Notes under the pieces: generated by a model
Seen by the model: only the letters and a program-made list of their open reading frames with translations
Database searches by the model: none
What the model was told of the DNA's origin: nothing
Program-made: the position numbers and the translations under genes
In this document: positions 56,300 through 64,000 of the stretch, piece after piece
Layout of the letters: the number at the start of each line of letters is the position of its first letter
Position numbering within the stretch: the stretch's first letter is position 1
Assembly (NCBI GenBank): GCA_018141785.1
Contig: CP073341.1
Location: 1,907,422 to 1,971,421, forward strand
Source: Candidatus Paraprochloron terpiosi LD05
GTDB taxonomy: Bacteria > Cyanobacteriota > Cyanobacteriia > Cyanobacteriales > Prochloraceae
DNA length: 64,000 nt
Reading direction: 5' to 3'

Positions 56300-57560
56300 G
56301 TAAAGGGGGTGGCGAAACCTACTACACCAGAAGAGAGGCTCTTAGCCACGGAGCTGCTGTTACCACCATTGGTGCTGTCAACCCCAAGTAACCACAGAGC
56401 CATCCGTCTTTCAGAACTGCAAAGGCACTCCCTGTAGAGAATATTTGGCTAACCCCTTCTGTGAGGCGGTCAGCCACTGCGCTGCTGTCACCACCTTCGG
56501 TGTTGTTACCCCAAGTAACCACAGAGCCATCCTCTTTCAAGGCTGCAAAGGCAGCCCTTGTAGAGAATATTTGGGTAACCCCTTCTGTGAGGCGGTCAGC
56601 CACTGCGCTGCTGTTACCACCGTTGGTGTTGTCACCCCAAGTAACTACAGAGCCATCCTCTTTCAGAACTGCAAAGGCACTCCTTGTAGAGAATATTTGG
56701 GTAACCCCTTCTGTGAGGCGGTCAGCCACTGCGCTGCTGTTACCACCGTTGGTGTTGCTACCCCAAGTAACCACAGAGCCATCCTCTTTCAGGGCTGCAA
56801 AGGCAAACCCTGTAGAGAATATTTGGGTAACCCCCCTGAAAGTTGGTTGGCCACGGAGCTGCTGTTACCACCCCAGCTACCCCAAGTAACCACAGAGCCA
56901 TCTTCTTTCAGAGCTGCAAAGGCACACCCTGTAGAGAATATTTGGGTAACCCCTTCTGTGAGGCTCTCAGACACGGAGCTACTGTTACCACCGTAGTGGC
57001 TTAAACCCCAAGTAACCACAGAGCCATCATCTTTCAGAACTGCAAAGGCAAACTCCTTGTAGAGAATATTTGGGTAACCCCTTCTGTGAGGCTCTCAGAC
57101 ACGGAGCTACTGTTACCACCGTTGGTGTTGTCACCCCAAGTAACCACGGAGCCATCATCTTTCAGAGCTGCAAAGGCAAACCCTGTAGAGAATATTTGGG
57201 TAACCCCTTCTGAGAGGCGGTCAGCCACTGCGCTGCTGTTACCACCGTTGGTACTGCTACCCCAAGTAACCACAGAGCCATCATCTTTCAGAGCTGCAAA
57301 GGCATCCCTGTGTAGAGAATATTTGGGTAACCCTTCCTGTGAGGCGGTCGGCCACGGAGCTGCTGTTACCACCTGCGCGTGCTGCTACCCCAAGTAACCA
57401 CAGAGCCATCATCTTTCAGAGCTGCAAAGGCACTCCCTGTAGAGAATATTTGGGTAACCCCTTCTGTGAGGCAGCTCGGCCACGGAGCTGCTGTTACCAC
57501 CTTCGGAGCTGTCACCCCAAGTAACCACAGAGCCATCCTCTTTCAGAACTGCAAAGGCAC
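56300..57560 (-). repeat. RCC1-like tandem repeat array B
   Basis: About ten units. Successive GAGAATATTTG positions (56563, 56689, 56815, 56934, 57062, 57188, 57315, 57442) give spacings of 126, 126, 119, 128, 126, 127 and 127. Together with its flanking Calx-beta domain this array repeats the layout of array A, showing a duplication of about 1.7 kb. Confidence 0.88.
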
Positions 57561-57978
57561 TCGTATTTTTATACTCACCACCACTTTTGCCCCAATAAGA
57601 ACGACGGTTAGGAACAGCTGTCACTCCCTCAGCGGAGATAATCACCTTAGCCCGCCCCTTTCCTGGAGTAAGACTGTAACCTTCGCCCGATTGAAGGATA
57701 GCCAGAATGTTATCATAGGAATCTATCACGTTGTCTGATAGAGTGGGGAGATTGAGGGTAGCTGTGGCGCTGTCAGCAGCAAAGGTGACAGCGAGGGTAT
57801 TATTCTCTCCTAGGGCTGCTGTGTAGTCGGCTCCGGCTTTAGCTGTGCCCTGGAGCAATAAGTTTACTGTCAACTCAGAATCCAGATTCCCTGTGCGGGT
57901 TAGGGTAAAAATACTAGGGGATAAGTCAGTTTCGCTGCCTGTTTGGGTTGCGCTGATAGATATAGAAGGAGTTGTCAT

Positions 57979-58264
57979 ATTTTCAAACCTCATAGATTAT
58001 TTTCCACAAGTTTTATCTACCACCTATGTCGGTGTTTTGTCCAAGATATGACACGAAATCATGGAAATAGTTGTCATTTAACATTCCTCTCGGCGCCTCG
58101 GCGTCTCTATATAAACCGCAGAGGCCCAGAGGGCCCAGAGAAAGGAAGGAGAGAGTGACGGGCTGTTTTAAAAGCGTTTGCGCTGCCAATAATATCCCAC
58201 CGTAGCTATAACCATAAAGTATTTAGGTCTATGTCAAGCAATGGAGGTAAAACATAGACATTCC
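57979..58264. other. Upstream region of the shredded gene with interspersed repeat
   Basis: The gap includes a repeat copy (58096-58140; CCGCAGAGGCCCAGAGG-type) and the likely promoter of the surface-protein gene. No gene was seen. Confidence 0.5.
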
Positions 58265-59623
58265 TTAGTTTAGGGCAACAGCAGCGGCTACAGCAGGGGC
58301 AACCCGTGAGTCGAACACAGAGGGGATAATGTGTTCAGAATCTAAATCCGTAACCAAAGAGGCGATCGCCTTTGCTGCTTGCAGATACATATTAGTAGTA
58401 AAAGCAGCAGCCCGACAATCCAATGCTCCCCGCAATACTCCCGGAAAAGCCAGCACATTGTTAATTTGGTTAGGATAGTCACTGCGTCCCGTTGCTATGA
58501 CTCTTACTTTATCCCGTACCAATTCTGGTTGTATTTCTGGGATGGGGTTAGCCATAGCCAAAATAATGGGCTCTTTAGCCATAGTTTCTACCATTTCCGG
58601 AGTGAGAACTCCAGGAACACTGACGCCAATGAAAATATCTGCGTCTATAATAGCATCAACCAGAGAACCACTAAACTCAGCGGCAAACTCTTCCTTTTCC
58701 GGTGTTAAATCCTTCCGACTAGTAGAAATAATCCCTTTGGAGTCACAAATACAAATCTGAGTAGCCCCTGCTTCCCGCAAGAGACGGGCCACAGCTATGC
58801 CAGCCGCCCCCGCCCCATTGAGCACAATTCGCACCCCTTCTAGGCTTTTTTGCACCAGTTTCAGGGCATTATAGAGGGCTGCCAGGGTGACAATAGCGGT
58901 ACCGTGCTGGTCGTCGTGAAAGATAGGAATATCCAACTCTTCCCGGAGTCTTTTTTCAATCTCAAAACAACGAGGTGCGCTAATGTCTTCTAAATTCACC
59001 CCCCCAAACACAGGAGCAATATTCTTCACTGTAGCCACAATTTCATCAGTGTTTTGAGTAGCAAGACAAAGAGGAAAAGCGTCGATATTAGCAAACTCCT
59101 TGAACAACATAGCCTTCCCTTCCATAACAGGTAAAGCAGCTTCTGGACCTAAGTTTCCCAAACCTAACACAGCACTGCCGTCGGTGACAATAGCTATGGT
59201 ATTGCTTTTCATAGTGAGGGAAAAGACCTTTTCTGGTTGGGAGGCGATCGCCTGACAAACTCTCCCTACCCCTGGAGTATAAACCATAGCCAAGTCTGAC
59301 TGACTCTTCAGTTTCCGCCGACTCTGGATCTCTATTTTGCCCCCCTTATGAAGGTCAAAAGTATTATCCAATACCTCCAGAATCTTTACTTCCGGTAGAG
59401 CTGCCACAGCTTTGACAATACTTTGTCCATGTTCACAACTATAAGTATCTACCGTCAATTTACGCACAGAAACCTGCAAATTTCTTGCAACCAGGGATAT
59501 CTCCTCTAAATTACCCCCTACCATGGCGATGGCCTGAGTTACGCCAGCCAAAGTTCCCGGACGATTTGGCAATTCAATGGAAATAGTTAAACTCAAACTA
59601 GAATTAGGAGTGAGATTTGTCAT
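58265..59623 (-). CDS. Malic enzyme with N-terminal ACT domain
   Basis: Malic enzyme oxidatively decarboxylates malate to pyruvate. Residues about 12-90 are an ACT domain (SIELPNRPGTLAGVTQAIAM), a possible allosteric site. The catalytic part has SDLAMVYTPGVGRVCQAIA, DGSAVLGLGNLGPEAALPVM with the reactive region, FHDDQHGTAIVTLAAL, the nucleotide-binding VLNGAGAAGIAVARLL and ANPIPEIQPE. Length is 452 residues, usual for cyanobacterial NAD(P)-type enzymes with ACT domains. Cofactor preference cannot be read from sequence. Confidence 0.93.
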   Translation of the reverse strand: MTNLTPNSSLSLTISIELPNRPGTLAGVTQAIAMVGGNLEEISLVARNLQVSVRKLTVDTYSCEHGQSIVKAVAALPEVKILEVLDNTFDLHKGGKIEIQSRRKLKSQSDLAMVYTPGVGRVCQAIASQPEKVFSLTMKSNTIAIVTDGSAVLGLGNLGPEAALPVMEGKAMLFKEFANIDAFPLCLATQNTDEIVATVKNIAPVFGGVNLEDISAPRCFEIEKRLREELDIPIFHDDQHGTAIVTLAALYNALKLVQKSLEGVRIVLNGAGAAGIAVARLLREAGATQICICDSKGIISTSRKDLTPEKEEFAAEFSGSLVDAIIDADIFIGVSVPGVLTPEMVETMAKEPIILAMANPIPEIQPELVRDKVRVIATGRSDYPNQINNVLAFPGVLRGALDCRAAAFTTNMYLQAAKAIASLVTDLDSEHIIPSVFDSRVAPAVAAAVALN

Positions 59624-59685
59624 TATTGCACCAAATTATCCTCAAACACATTACCATAGTAGGAAAACCCTCTCTTGTATTTCTT

Positions 59686-59715
59686 TCTCTGCGCCCTCTG
59701 GGCCTCTGTGGTTCA
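59686..59715. repeat. CAGAGG-type interspersed repeat copy
   Basis: CTGCGCCCTCTGGGCCTCTG followed by TGGTTC lies immediately before the SRPBCC gene, between two divergent genes. Confidence 0.6.
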
Positions 59716-59727
59716 AAATAACCTAAA

Positions 59728-60162
59728 ATGACTACTTTAAGAACAGAAACTGAAATTAATGCCCCTGCCAGGTTAGTTTGGCAAGCTCTTACAGTCAAAC
59801 AAAAGTGGCACCATTGGAATACATTTCTCTTTGACTGTGACGCTCAAAAGCCTTTTCAGGGGGAAGAAGAAATCTTTTTAGCCCTCCGTCGTCTCCCGAG
59901 AGAGCGAAAGACTGAGTTTCAGGCTAGAGTTACCCTGCTGCAACCAGAAATTTGTCTCCGGTGGGTTTCTTCTATTCCTGGTTTCCGGAACCAGTACCTC
60001 TTTGAACTGCAAGAAATTGACTTTCGGCGAACTAAGTACATTCACCGAAGTCGTTTTGACGGGTGGCTTAAGCCCATATTCTTGCCTTTCATTCTGGAAG
60101 ATGAAATAACGGGAATGAGACGTATGGCAAGAGAATTAAAGCACTATACTGAATCATTATAA
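59728..60162 (+). CDS. SRPBCC-domain (START-like) protein
   Basis: The 144-residue protein begins LRTETEINAPARLVWQALTV, a typical START/SRPBCC start, and contains FQARVTLLQPEICLRWVSSI, PGFRNQYLFEL and a C-terminal helix FILEDEITGMRRMARELKHY. The fold binds hydrophobic ligands; the ligand here is unknown. Its stop overlaps the end of the convergent beta-helix gene by six bases. Confidence 0.8.
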   Translation: MTTLRTETEINAPARLVWQALTVKQKWHHWNTFLFDCDAQKPFQGEEEIFLALRRLPRERKTEFQARVTLLQPEICLRWVSSIPGFRNQYLFELQEIDFRRTKYIHRSRFDGWLKPIFLPFILEDEITGMRRMARELKHYTESL

Positions 60163-61617
60163 CTCTTCCGTTGCCTCCTCCTGTGACTCTTGTAGAATCT
60201 TTTCATACCTCTCTAATTCTTCCTGACGAATAATTAAGCCACTAAAACCAAAAGAATTCAGATTTTGCAAGACCCGAGAAGCACTTTCCAAGTTAGAAAA
60301 AACCCCTACTTGCCACATGGATTGGCCATTGAACATTTTCGGCATTACATGAGGGTAAATTGCCACCAATTCGTGCTCGGTATTAAAAGTGTCCACCATG
60401 ACAAGATAATCCTGGGGATTAATATTCCCATATCCTACATTGTCAATGGGAATGGGTTCCGAGTCAAATAATAAAGGAGGAAAATCCCGAATATCTGGTA
60501 TTGACCTAGGAGTCAACACCAATAACTCTGCCAGGGTTTTACGACCTGGACTTACTGTTGAAGGAGTGGGAGGTGGTTTTGGGGGAGAAGTCTCTGGAGG
60601 AGGAACAGGAATGTCAATTGCCAACCCATTACCAGGTTCACCACTTGCTGCTAAATCTACTGCACCGGAAAAGCCTTTTTCTAACTGGTTACCAAAAGCG
60701 ACAATAGAATGATGAGGAACAAGATTACTAATATCCATGGTACCATTACCATAGAAAATATTGCCTCCCGGGTCATTACGGCTTCCCAGATCCACCACAG
60801 CGTTGTCTTGAGCAACTATTCCGGAAGTCAAAGAAGTATCGATGATATTCTGGCGTAAAATTGCCTGAGCACTATCTTCTAAAAAGACCCCAATTTTATT
60901 GCCCGTTATACGGTTACTGGTCAAAATCGGCGCCCCATTTTCCAAGACTCTCACCCCATAGTTAGTGTTGTTGAAGGTATTTTGCCGTACCTGGGGAGTT
61001 GAGGTTCCCGCCACAACCAAGCCATTGCCCATATTATTAAAATAGTTATGAGTAATAATTGGCTCACTATGGCCACTGACAAATATTCCTCCCTTACCAC
61101 CACCGTTAAAAATATTATTAGTCACTTGAGGACTAGCAGATTCTATCCACAATCCGTAACTTAGGTCATCCTCGTTTATGATGGTAACTCCCCTCAATTT
61201 TCCAGCTCCTTCTGTTACCACCACCACTGCTTGTATTTCTTCACCAGCGGTATAACTCAAAAAATTACCCCTACCTGTTATTATAATATTATTATCATTA
61301 ACTTGACCAATAATACTAATGTTATTACCAAGGATAAGGGGAAATTGTTCTCCTGTCTGGGGGCTATAAAGTCCAGGAGCGAGGATAATTCTTGTCCCCG
61401 GTTGCGCTACCCTCAAAGCATGAGTGATAGTATGATAAGGAAAATCCAAACTTCCTTCTCCCATGGCGCTCCCTGTGGTAGGGTTAACATAGATGGCATT
61501 CCTGGTTAAACTTTGACTTTGACCCCCTACCTGGGGTTGGATAGTTTGAGCGTAAGTTATGGAATTGAAGGAAACAGGTAAAATACCTACCAAAATGTAG
61601 CCTAGTAGCTTGAGCAT
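60157..61617 (-). CDS. Exported parallel beta-helix protein (DUF1565/PbH1) with SPOR-like tail
   Basis: The N-terminus is a signal peptide (GYILVGILPVSFNSITYAQ). A DUF1565-like start follows (IYVNPTTGSAMGEGSLDFPY, then TITHAL), then right-handed beta-helix repeats (SPQVTNNIFNGGGKGGIFVS, GHSEPIITHNYFNNMGNGLV and others). A proline-rich linker PVPPPETSPPKPPPTPSTV separates a C-terminal part with MWQVGVFSNLESASRVLQNL and FGFSGLIIR, similar to SPOR peptidoglycan-binding domains. Probably a cell-envelope protein. Length is 486 residues; the frame is intact. Confidence 0.85.
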   Translation of the reverse strand: MLKLLGYILVGILPVSFNSITYAQTIQPQVGGQSQSLTRNAIYVNPTTGSAMGEGSLDFPYHTITHALRVAQPGTRIILAPGLYSPQTGEQFPLILGNNISIIGQVNDNNIIITGRGNFLSYTAGEEIQAVVVVTEGAGKLRGVTIINEDDLSYGLWIESASPQVTNNIFNGGGKGGIFVSGHSEPIITHNYFNNMGNGLVVAGTSTPQVRQNTFNNTNYGVRVLENGAPILTSNRITGNKIGVFLEDSAQAILRQNIIDTSLTSGIVAQDNAVVDLGSRNDPGGNIFYGNGTMDISNLVPHHSIVAFGNQLEKGFSGAVDLAASGEPGNGLAIDIPVPPPETSPPKPPPTPSTVSPGRKTLAELLVLTPRSIPDIRDFPPLLFDSEPIPIDNVGYGNINPQDYLVMVDTFNTEHELVAIYPHVMPKMFNGQSMWQVGVFSNLESASRVLQNLNSFGFSGLIIRQEELERYEKILQESQEEATEEL

Positions 61618-61653
61618 GGGATTACATTATAAAACCGATAGAAACTATAACCC

Positions 61654-61998
61654 TTAAATCAATCTTTCTAATTGCCAAAGAATTTGATTGCCTTCCCGTC
61701 TAACGCGGGAAACAACCCAGTTACGCCAGGACCACTCCTTCCCGCGACTGGTGACAGCACTGGCTTTGATATCCATCAAATCGGCCAGTTCTGAACTGCT
61801 AATTAAGTAGCCCTTGGCGGCTATCTCATCAGCAACCCGCAAGGACTCGATTAGTTGTTGTAATTTGGTCACTCTCTCCTGAGGGAGCAGTTGTATGTCT
61901 TCCATGGAATTGGCAGATAATTCATTCATCATCTTCGTTGTTAGTCCTTTGTGGTTTGTTGATGGGAATTTTCTGGGTTTATTTATATTGTGAGTCAT
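61654..61998 (-). CDS. Hypothetical protein with HTH-like segment
   Basis: I start at MTHNINKPRKFPSTN (ATG 61998); the frame is open to 62025. The conserved-looking part is ERVTKLQQLIESLRVADEIA, KGYLISSSELADLMDIKASA and VTSRGKEWSWRNWVVSRVRR, where SSELADLMDIKASAVTSR resembles a winged-helix-type recognition segment. The family is not known to me. Length is 114 residues. Confidence 0.6.
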   Translation of the reverse strand: MTHNINKPRKFPSTNHKGLTTKMMNELSANSMEDIQLLPQERVTKLQQLIESLRVADEIAAKGYLISSSELADLMDIKASAVTSRGKEWSWRNWVVSRVRREGNQILWQLERLI

Positions 61999-62075
61999 AG
62001 GTGTTCGCCCCGAACTAACTAGCAATTTGGGTTGACTACTGAAATTGATTTATTTTAGCTCTCATTTCTTCGCTT

Positions 62076-62999
62076 TTATCCTTTAGCAGGTGCAAAATCT
62101 GGTTTAATTTCTAAGGCTTTATCATAGCTTGCCAGAGCGTCTTCCCACTTTTGAATGCTGTAAAAAGCATTGCCCAGGTCATACCAAGCTTGATAGTCCT
62201 CTGGATCCAGTTGGATAGCCTTGGAAAAAGAAGCGATGGCTTCTTCGTACTGCCCCAGGTATGCCAAAGCACAGCCCCTATTGTGCCACACTTTGGGCAG
62301 ATTAGGATTTAATGCCAAAGCTTGTTTCCAACTGGCCACGGCAGAAGTATAATCTTTATTATCTGCTTGCTGTAGACCCAGATCGAACCAATCTTCCTAG
62401 GTTTTGGGAGTTATATTGGTAGCAGCGATTAATGCCTGCACCATAGCTTGAGGATCTGCGGTTGTTTCTATTCCCAGTTGCCGAGCCATTGCCTCCCGGA
62501 ATTGACTATCTTGCCCGAGCCTGCCAATTAACTCTTCCACAGTCATCGTTTCTTGGGGCAATGATGAGCTATCGGATCCATCGTACTCCCAAATATCTCT
62601 CTTTGGTTGCCGAGTGAGCAACTCCCTGCCGATACTATAGGCTGTCTCGCCGATTTGGTCAATATCTGGCACGGAACGGCATTTTTCCCCCAACTGCACC
62701 ATGCGCATTCCTAACTGGTGGTTTAGGGCTCCAGAAGCTAGGACTTTGTTGCCAAACCGTTGTAACCAGGCAACCCATGGTCCTTGTTTGCCCCGCTCCT
62801 CCAAACCAGCGAAAAATTTGACGATTCGTCCCTCGTGCCAGCCATGGACAACCCCTTCTAGAAGCTGGCTAAACAAAAATTCGTAATCTGTATCGTTTAG
62901 CTGAGGCAGGTCTTTTTGGGACTCTTGTTGCCGTTTTAAGCTTTTGCCCAACAACTTTTGCCATAACCCCTTCAACCATTGCCAGATTTGCCCGAACAT
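62076..62999 (-). pseudogene. TPR protein gene interrupted by in-frame TAG
   Basis: Frame 62999 to 62076 is one continuous reading apart from TAG at 62397-62399. The first part (200 residues) starts MFGQIWQWLKGLWQKLLGKS and contains ELIGRLGQDSQFREAMARQL. After the TAG, EDWFDLGLQQADNKDYTSAV opens the TPR array, with VWHNRGCALAYLGQYEEAIA and AWYDLGNAFYSIQKWEDALA. A GTG at 62339 could restart translation of the TPR part. The protein would be 307 residues if the TAG were read through. Function unknown, probably protein-protein contacts. Confidence 0.65.
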
Positions 63000-63045
63000 C
63001 CCCTCTCCTCTTTGAGACTTTCTACTCTAATATACTATTATCTGT

Positions 63046-63080
63046 GAATAAACCGCAGAGACGCAGAGGACGCAGAGGAA
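63046..63080. repeat. CAGAGG-type interspersed repeat copy
   Basis: AATAAACCGCAGAGACGCAG followed by AGGACGCAGAGG is the most complete copy of the family. It sits directly before the GxxExxY gene and includes part of its open upstream frame. Confidence 0.8.
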
Positions 63081-63097
63081 AGAGAAGAGAGGAAAAG

Positions 63098-63475
63098 ATG
63101 AGGGAGGAGGGGCGAGATTTAACGAGAGAGGTAATCGGGGTGGCTATAGAAGTACATCGAATTTTAGGTCCAGGTTTTTTAGAGTCTGTCTATGAGGGAG
63201 CCATGGCTCACGAGTTCAAATTGAGAGGAATCTCCTTTGAGCGGCAAAAAGAGATAGCTGTTACCTATAAAGGACATCCTGTAGGAGAAAGTCGATTGGA
63301 CTTTTTGGGGGAAAAAACTCTGGTGGTGGAACTAAAAGCAGTAGCTAGTCTAACCCCGCTACATGAAGCGCAAGTCCTCTCTTATCTCAAAGCGACTAAT
63401 TGCTCTCTCGCCCTCTTAATCAACTTCAACGTACCCCTCCTCAAAAATGGTGTCCGACGCATCATCCGCACTTAA
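63098..63475 (+). CDS. GxxExxY protein (PD-(D/E)xK nuclease-like)
   Basis: The protein contains REVIGVAIEVHRILGPGFLE and SVYEGAMAHEFKLRGI, the GxxExxY signature GFLESVY, then FERQKEIAVTYKGHPVGESR and LDFLGEKTLVVELKAV, matching the D...E-x-K pattern of the nuclease fold. It is common and multicopy in cyanobacteria; the role is unknown. I start at ATG 63098 because the upstream frame to 63044 is repeat DNA. Length is 125 residues. Confidence 0.8.
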   Translation: MREEGRDLTREVIGVAIEVHRILGPGFLESVYEGAMAHEFKLRGISFERQKEIAVTYKGHPVGESRLDFLGEKTLVVELKAVASLTPLHEAQVLSYLKATNCSLALLINFNVPLLKNGVRRIIRT

Positions 63476-63515
63476 ACCCACCTCCCCCCCCTCTCCCTCT
63501 CTTCTCTTCCCTCCT

Positions 63516-63550
63516 CCCTCTGCGTCCTCTGCGCCTCTGCGGTTTATTAT
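63516..63550. repeat. CAGAGG-type interspersed repeat copy
   Basis: CTCTGCGTCCTCTGCGCCTC then TGCGGTTTATTATT, in inverted orientation relative to the copy at 63046. The two copies bracket the GxxExxY gene. Confidence 0.8.
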
Positions 63551-63560
63551 TTCAATGAAT

Positions 63561-64000
63561 TTAAAGCACAGCATGAATACTTTCAACCACCTGTTCAAGA
63601 AAATCAACAGCATCATTAACCAGTACCTCATCAATCCTCCATCTATTGCCCAAACCTAGTGTTGGATCTATGTCAGCTTCATGGGCAATTTTATGGCGAC
63701 GCTCCACGATAATGCTCAACTGTTGTTTAATATCTTTTGCTGGTTGCCTCATCAAGTTTCCCACTTCTCGCCATAATTTTTGCTCCGAAATTAATCTAAT
63801 GGCATCTGCTATACTATCTGGGTGTTGAAAGCTTTTATAGCTGTGTCGCTGTCGAATTTCATATTCTAACAAAGAATCAAAATTTGAGGACATATTTAAA
63901 GCTTGACGCGCACTTCCCAAGGAAATTTGAAAGCGAGAAAATGCAGGAGGTTCAGAGCGAGTCCCCCGGTGAATTTCTAGCATTCCTAATCTCACTACTT
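63561..64000 (-). CDS. HEPN-domain protein, C-terminal part, 5' end outside window
   Basis: The frame is open to the window end, so the gene probably starts beyond it. It contains ISLGSARQALNMSSNFDSLL, ADAIRLISEQKLWREVGNLM and IIVERRHKIAHEADIDP, where RHKIAH is the Rx4H ribonuclease motif of RiboL-PSP/HEPN domains. Such domains are often toxins or RNA-processing effectors. The partner, if any, lies outside the window. Confidence 0.65.
   Translation of the reverse strand, partial: VVRLGMLEIHRGTRSEPPAFSRFQISLGSARQALNMSSNFDSLLEYEIRQRHSYKSFQHPDSIADAIRLISEQKLWREVGNLMRQPAKDIKQQLSIIVERRHKIAHEADIDPTLGLGNRWRIDEVLVNDAVDFLEQVVESIHAVL

Larger units (their letters stand above)
53412..57978 (-). pseudogene. 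Large surface protein gene (Calx-beta, RCC1-like repeats, cadherin-like), many frameshifts
   Basis: The reading begins near ATG 57978 (ATGACAACTCC, with GAGGT before it). In order: a Calx-beta-like domain (SIFTLTRTGNLDSELTVNLL, to about 57560); an array of 126-base units coding ALKEDGSVVTWG...GGNSSAVADRLTEGVTQIFS (to about 56300); a second Calx-beta; a second array (to about 54600); then a cadherin-like part (NQTFTLAENSPNNTVISRLK), a repeated H-type lectin-like or adhesion-like part (FQLRLQEPNYKDGWHKNESV), ending ESGFLSL*. The frame changes at almost every one or two units. It was probably an exported adhesin-like protein and is now broken. Confidence 0.75.

Noticed and set aside
54415-57738. 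Many plus-strand frames over the RCC1-like arrays
   Set aside because: They are antisense readings of the repeats and repeat the same artificial peptides; the minus strand codes recognisable domains.

Overview
The window is chromosomal DNA of a cyanobacterium. It carries psbD-psbC (overlapping), ycf4, psbQ, psaF-psaJ, light-dependent protochlorophyllide reductase, a CpcS-type bilin lyase, an RRM-type Rbp followed by rpsU, and Ni-superoxide dismutase with its maturation protease. The HIP1 octamer GCGATCGC recurs throughout, and cyanobacterial-type short palindromes and tandem repeats are common. A filamentous, repeat-rich lineage is plausible, but the genus cannot be fixed from the sequence alone. 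No tRNA, rRNA or CRISPR array was found.

Layout. 1-7.1 kb: a frameshifted lysozyme-like gene, a ketoacyl synthase, a lipoprotein cyclophilin, ycf4 and the psbDC operon. 7.1-10.3 kb: decayed and small genes (secreted protein with an in-frame stop, HNH remnant, retropepsin-like pair, hicBA with a stop in the antitoxin). 10.3-13.8 kb: a single-chain restriction-modification enzyme. 14-18.7 kb: a broken toxin-antitoxin pair, a HEAT protein, a CpcS-type lyase, RelA/SpoT and a PatD-like protein. 19-25.5 kb: an all-minus block with a glutamine-synthetase-like ligase, a three-gene ABC importer, an ORF-less group II intron and a Rieske oxygenase. 25.8-31.6 kb: purH, rbp, rpsU, sodN-sodX, a methyltransferase and por. 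31.8-35.1 kb: a second single-chain R-M enzyme. 35.2-40.2 kb: gene debris and a secreted-protein gene split by a degenerate group II intron, flanked by two nearly identical Uma2 genes. 40.5-50 kb: psaJ-psaF, tsaD, truB, M16 peptidase, fructosamine kinase, ThiO-like oxidase, a second damaged hicBA, psbQ and an alpha/beta hydrolase. 50-58 kb: a structured non-coding segment, pepA and a shredded 4.6 kb surface-protein gene with two RCC1-like repeat arrays. 58.2-64 kb: malic enzyme, an SRPBCC protein, a beta-helix protein, a TPR gene with an in-frame stop, a GxxExxY protein and a HEPN fragment.

Two themes stand out. First, the 18.9-25.5 kb block looks like an uptake-and-modification module for a nitrogenous compound: importer, gamma-glutamyl-type ligase and Rieske oxygenase, with an operator-like palindrome ahead of the importer. 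Precedent pairs GS-like ligases with Rieske oxygenases in aniline catabolism; the substrate here is unknown. Second, accessory genes are decaying while housekeeping genes are intact. Six genes carry exactly one in-frame stop (two each of TAA, TAG and TGA), several more carry frameshifts, and two HicA toxins remain open next to damaged HicB antitoxins. Because all photosynthesis and core genes are intact, this is more likely real pseudogenisation than poor sequence quality.
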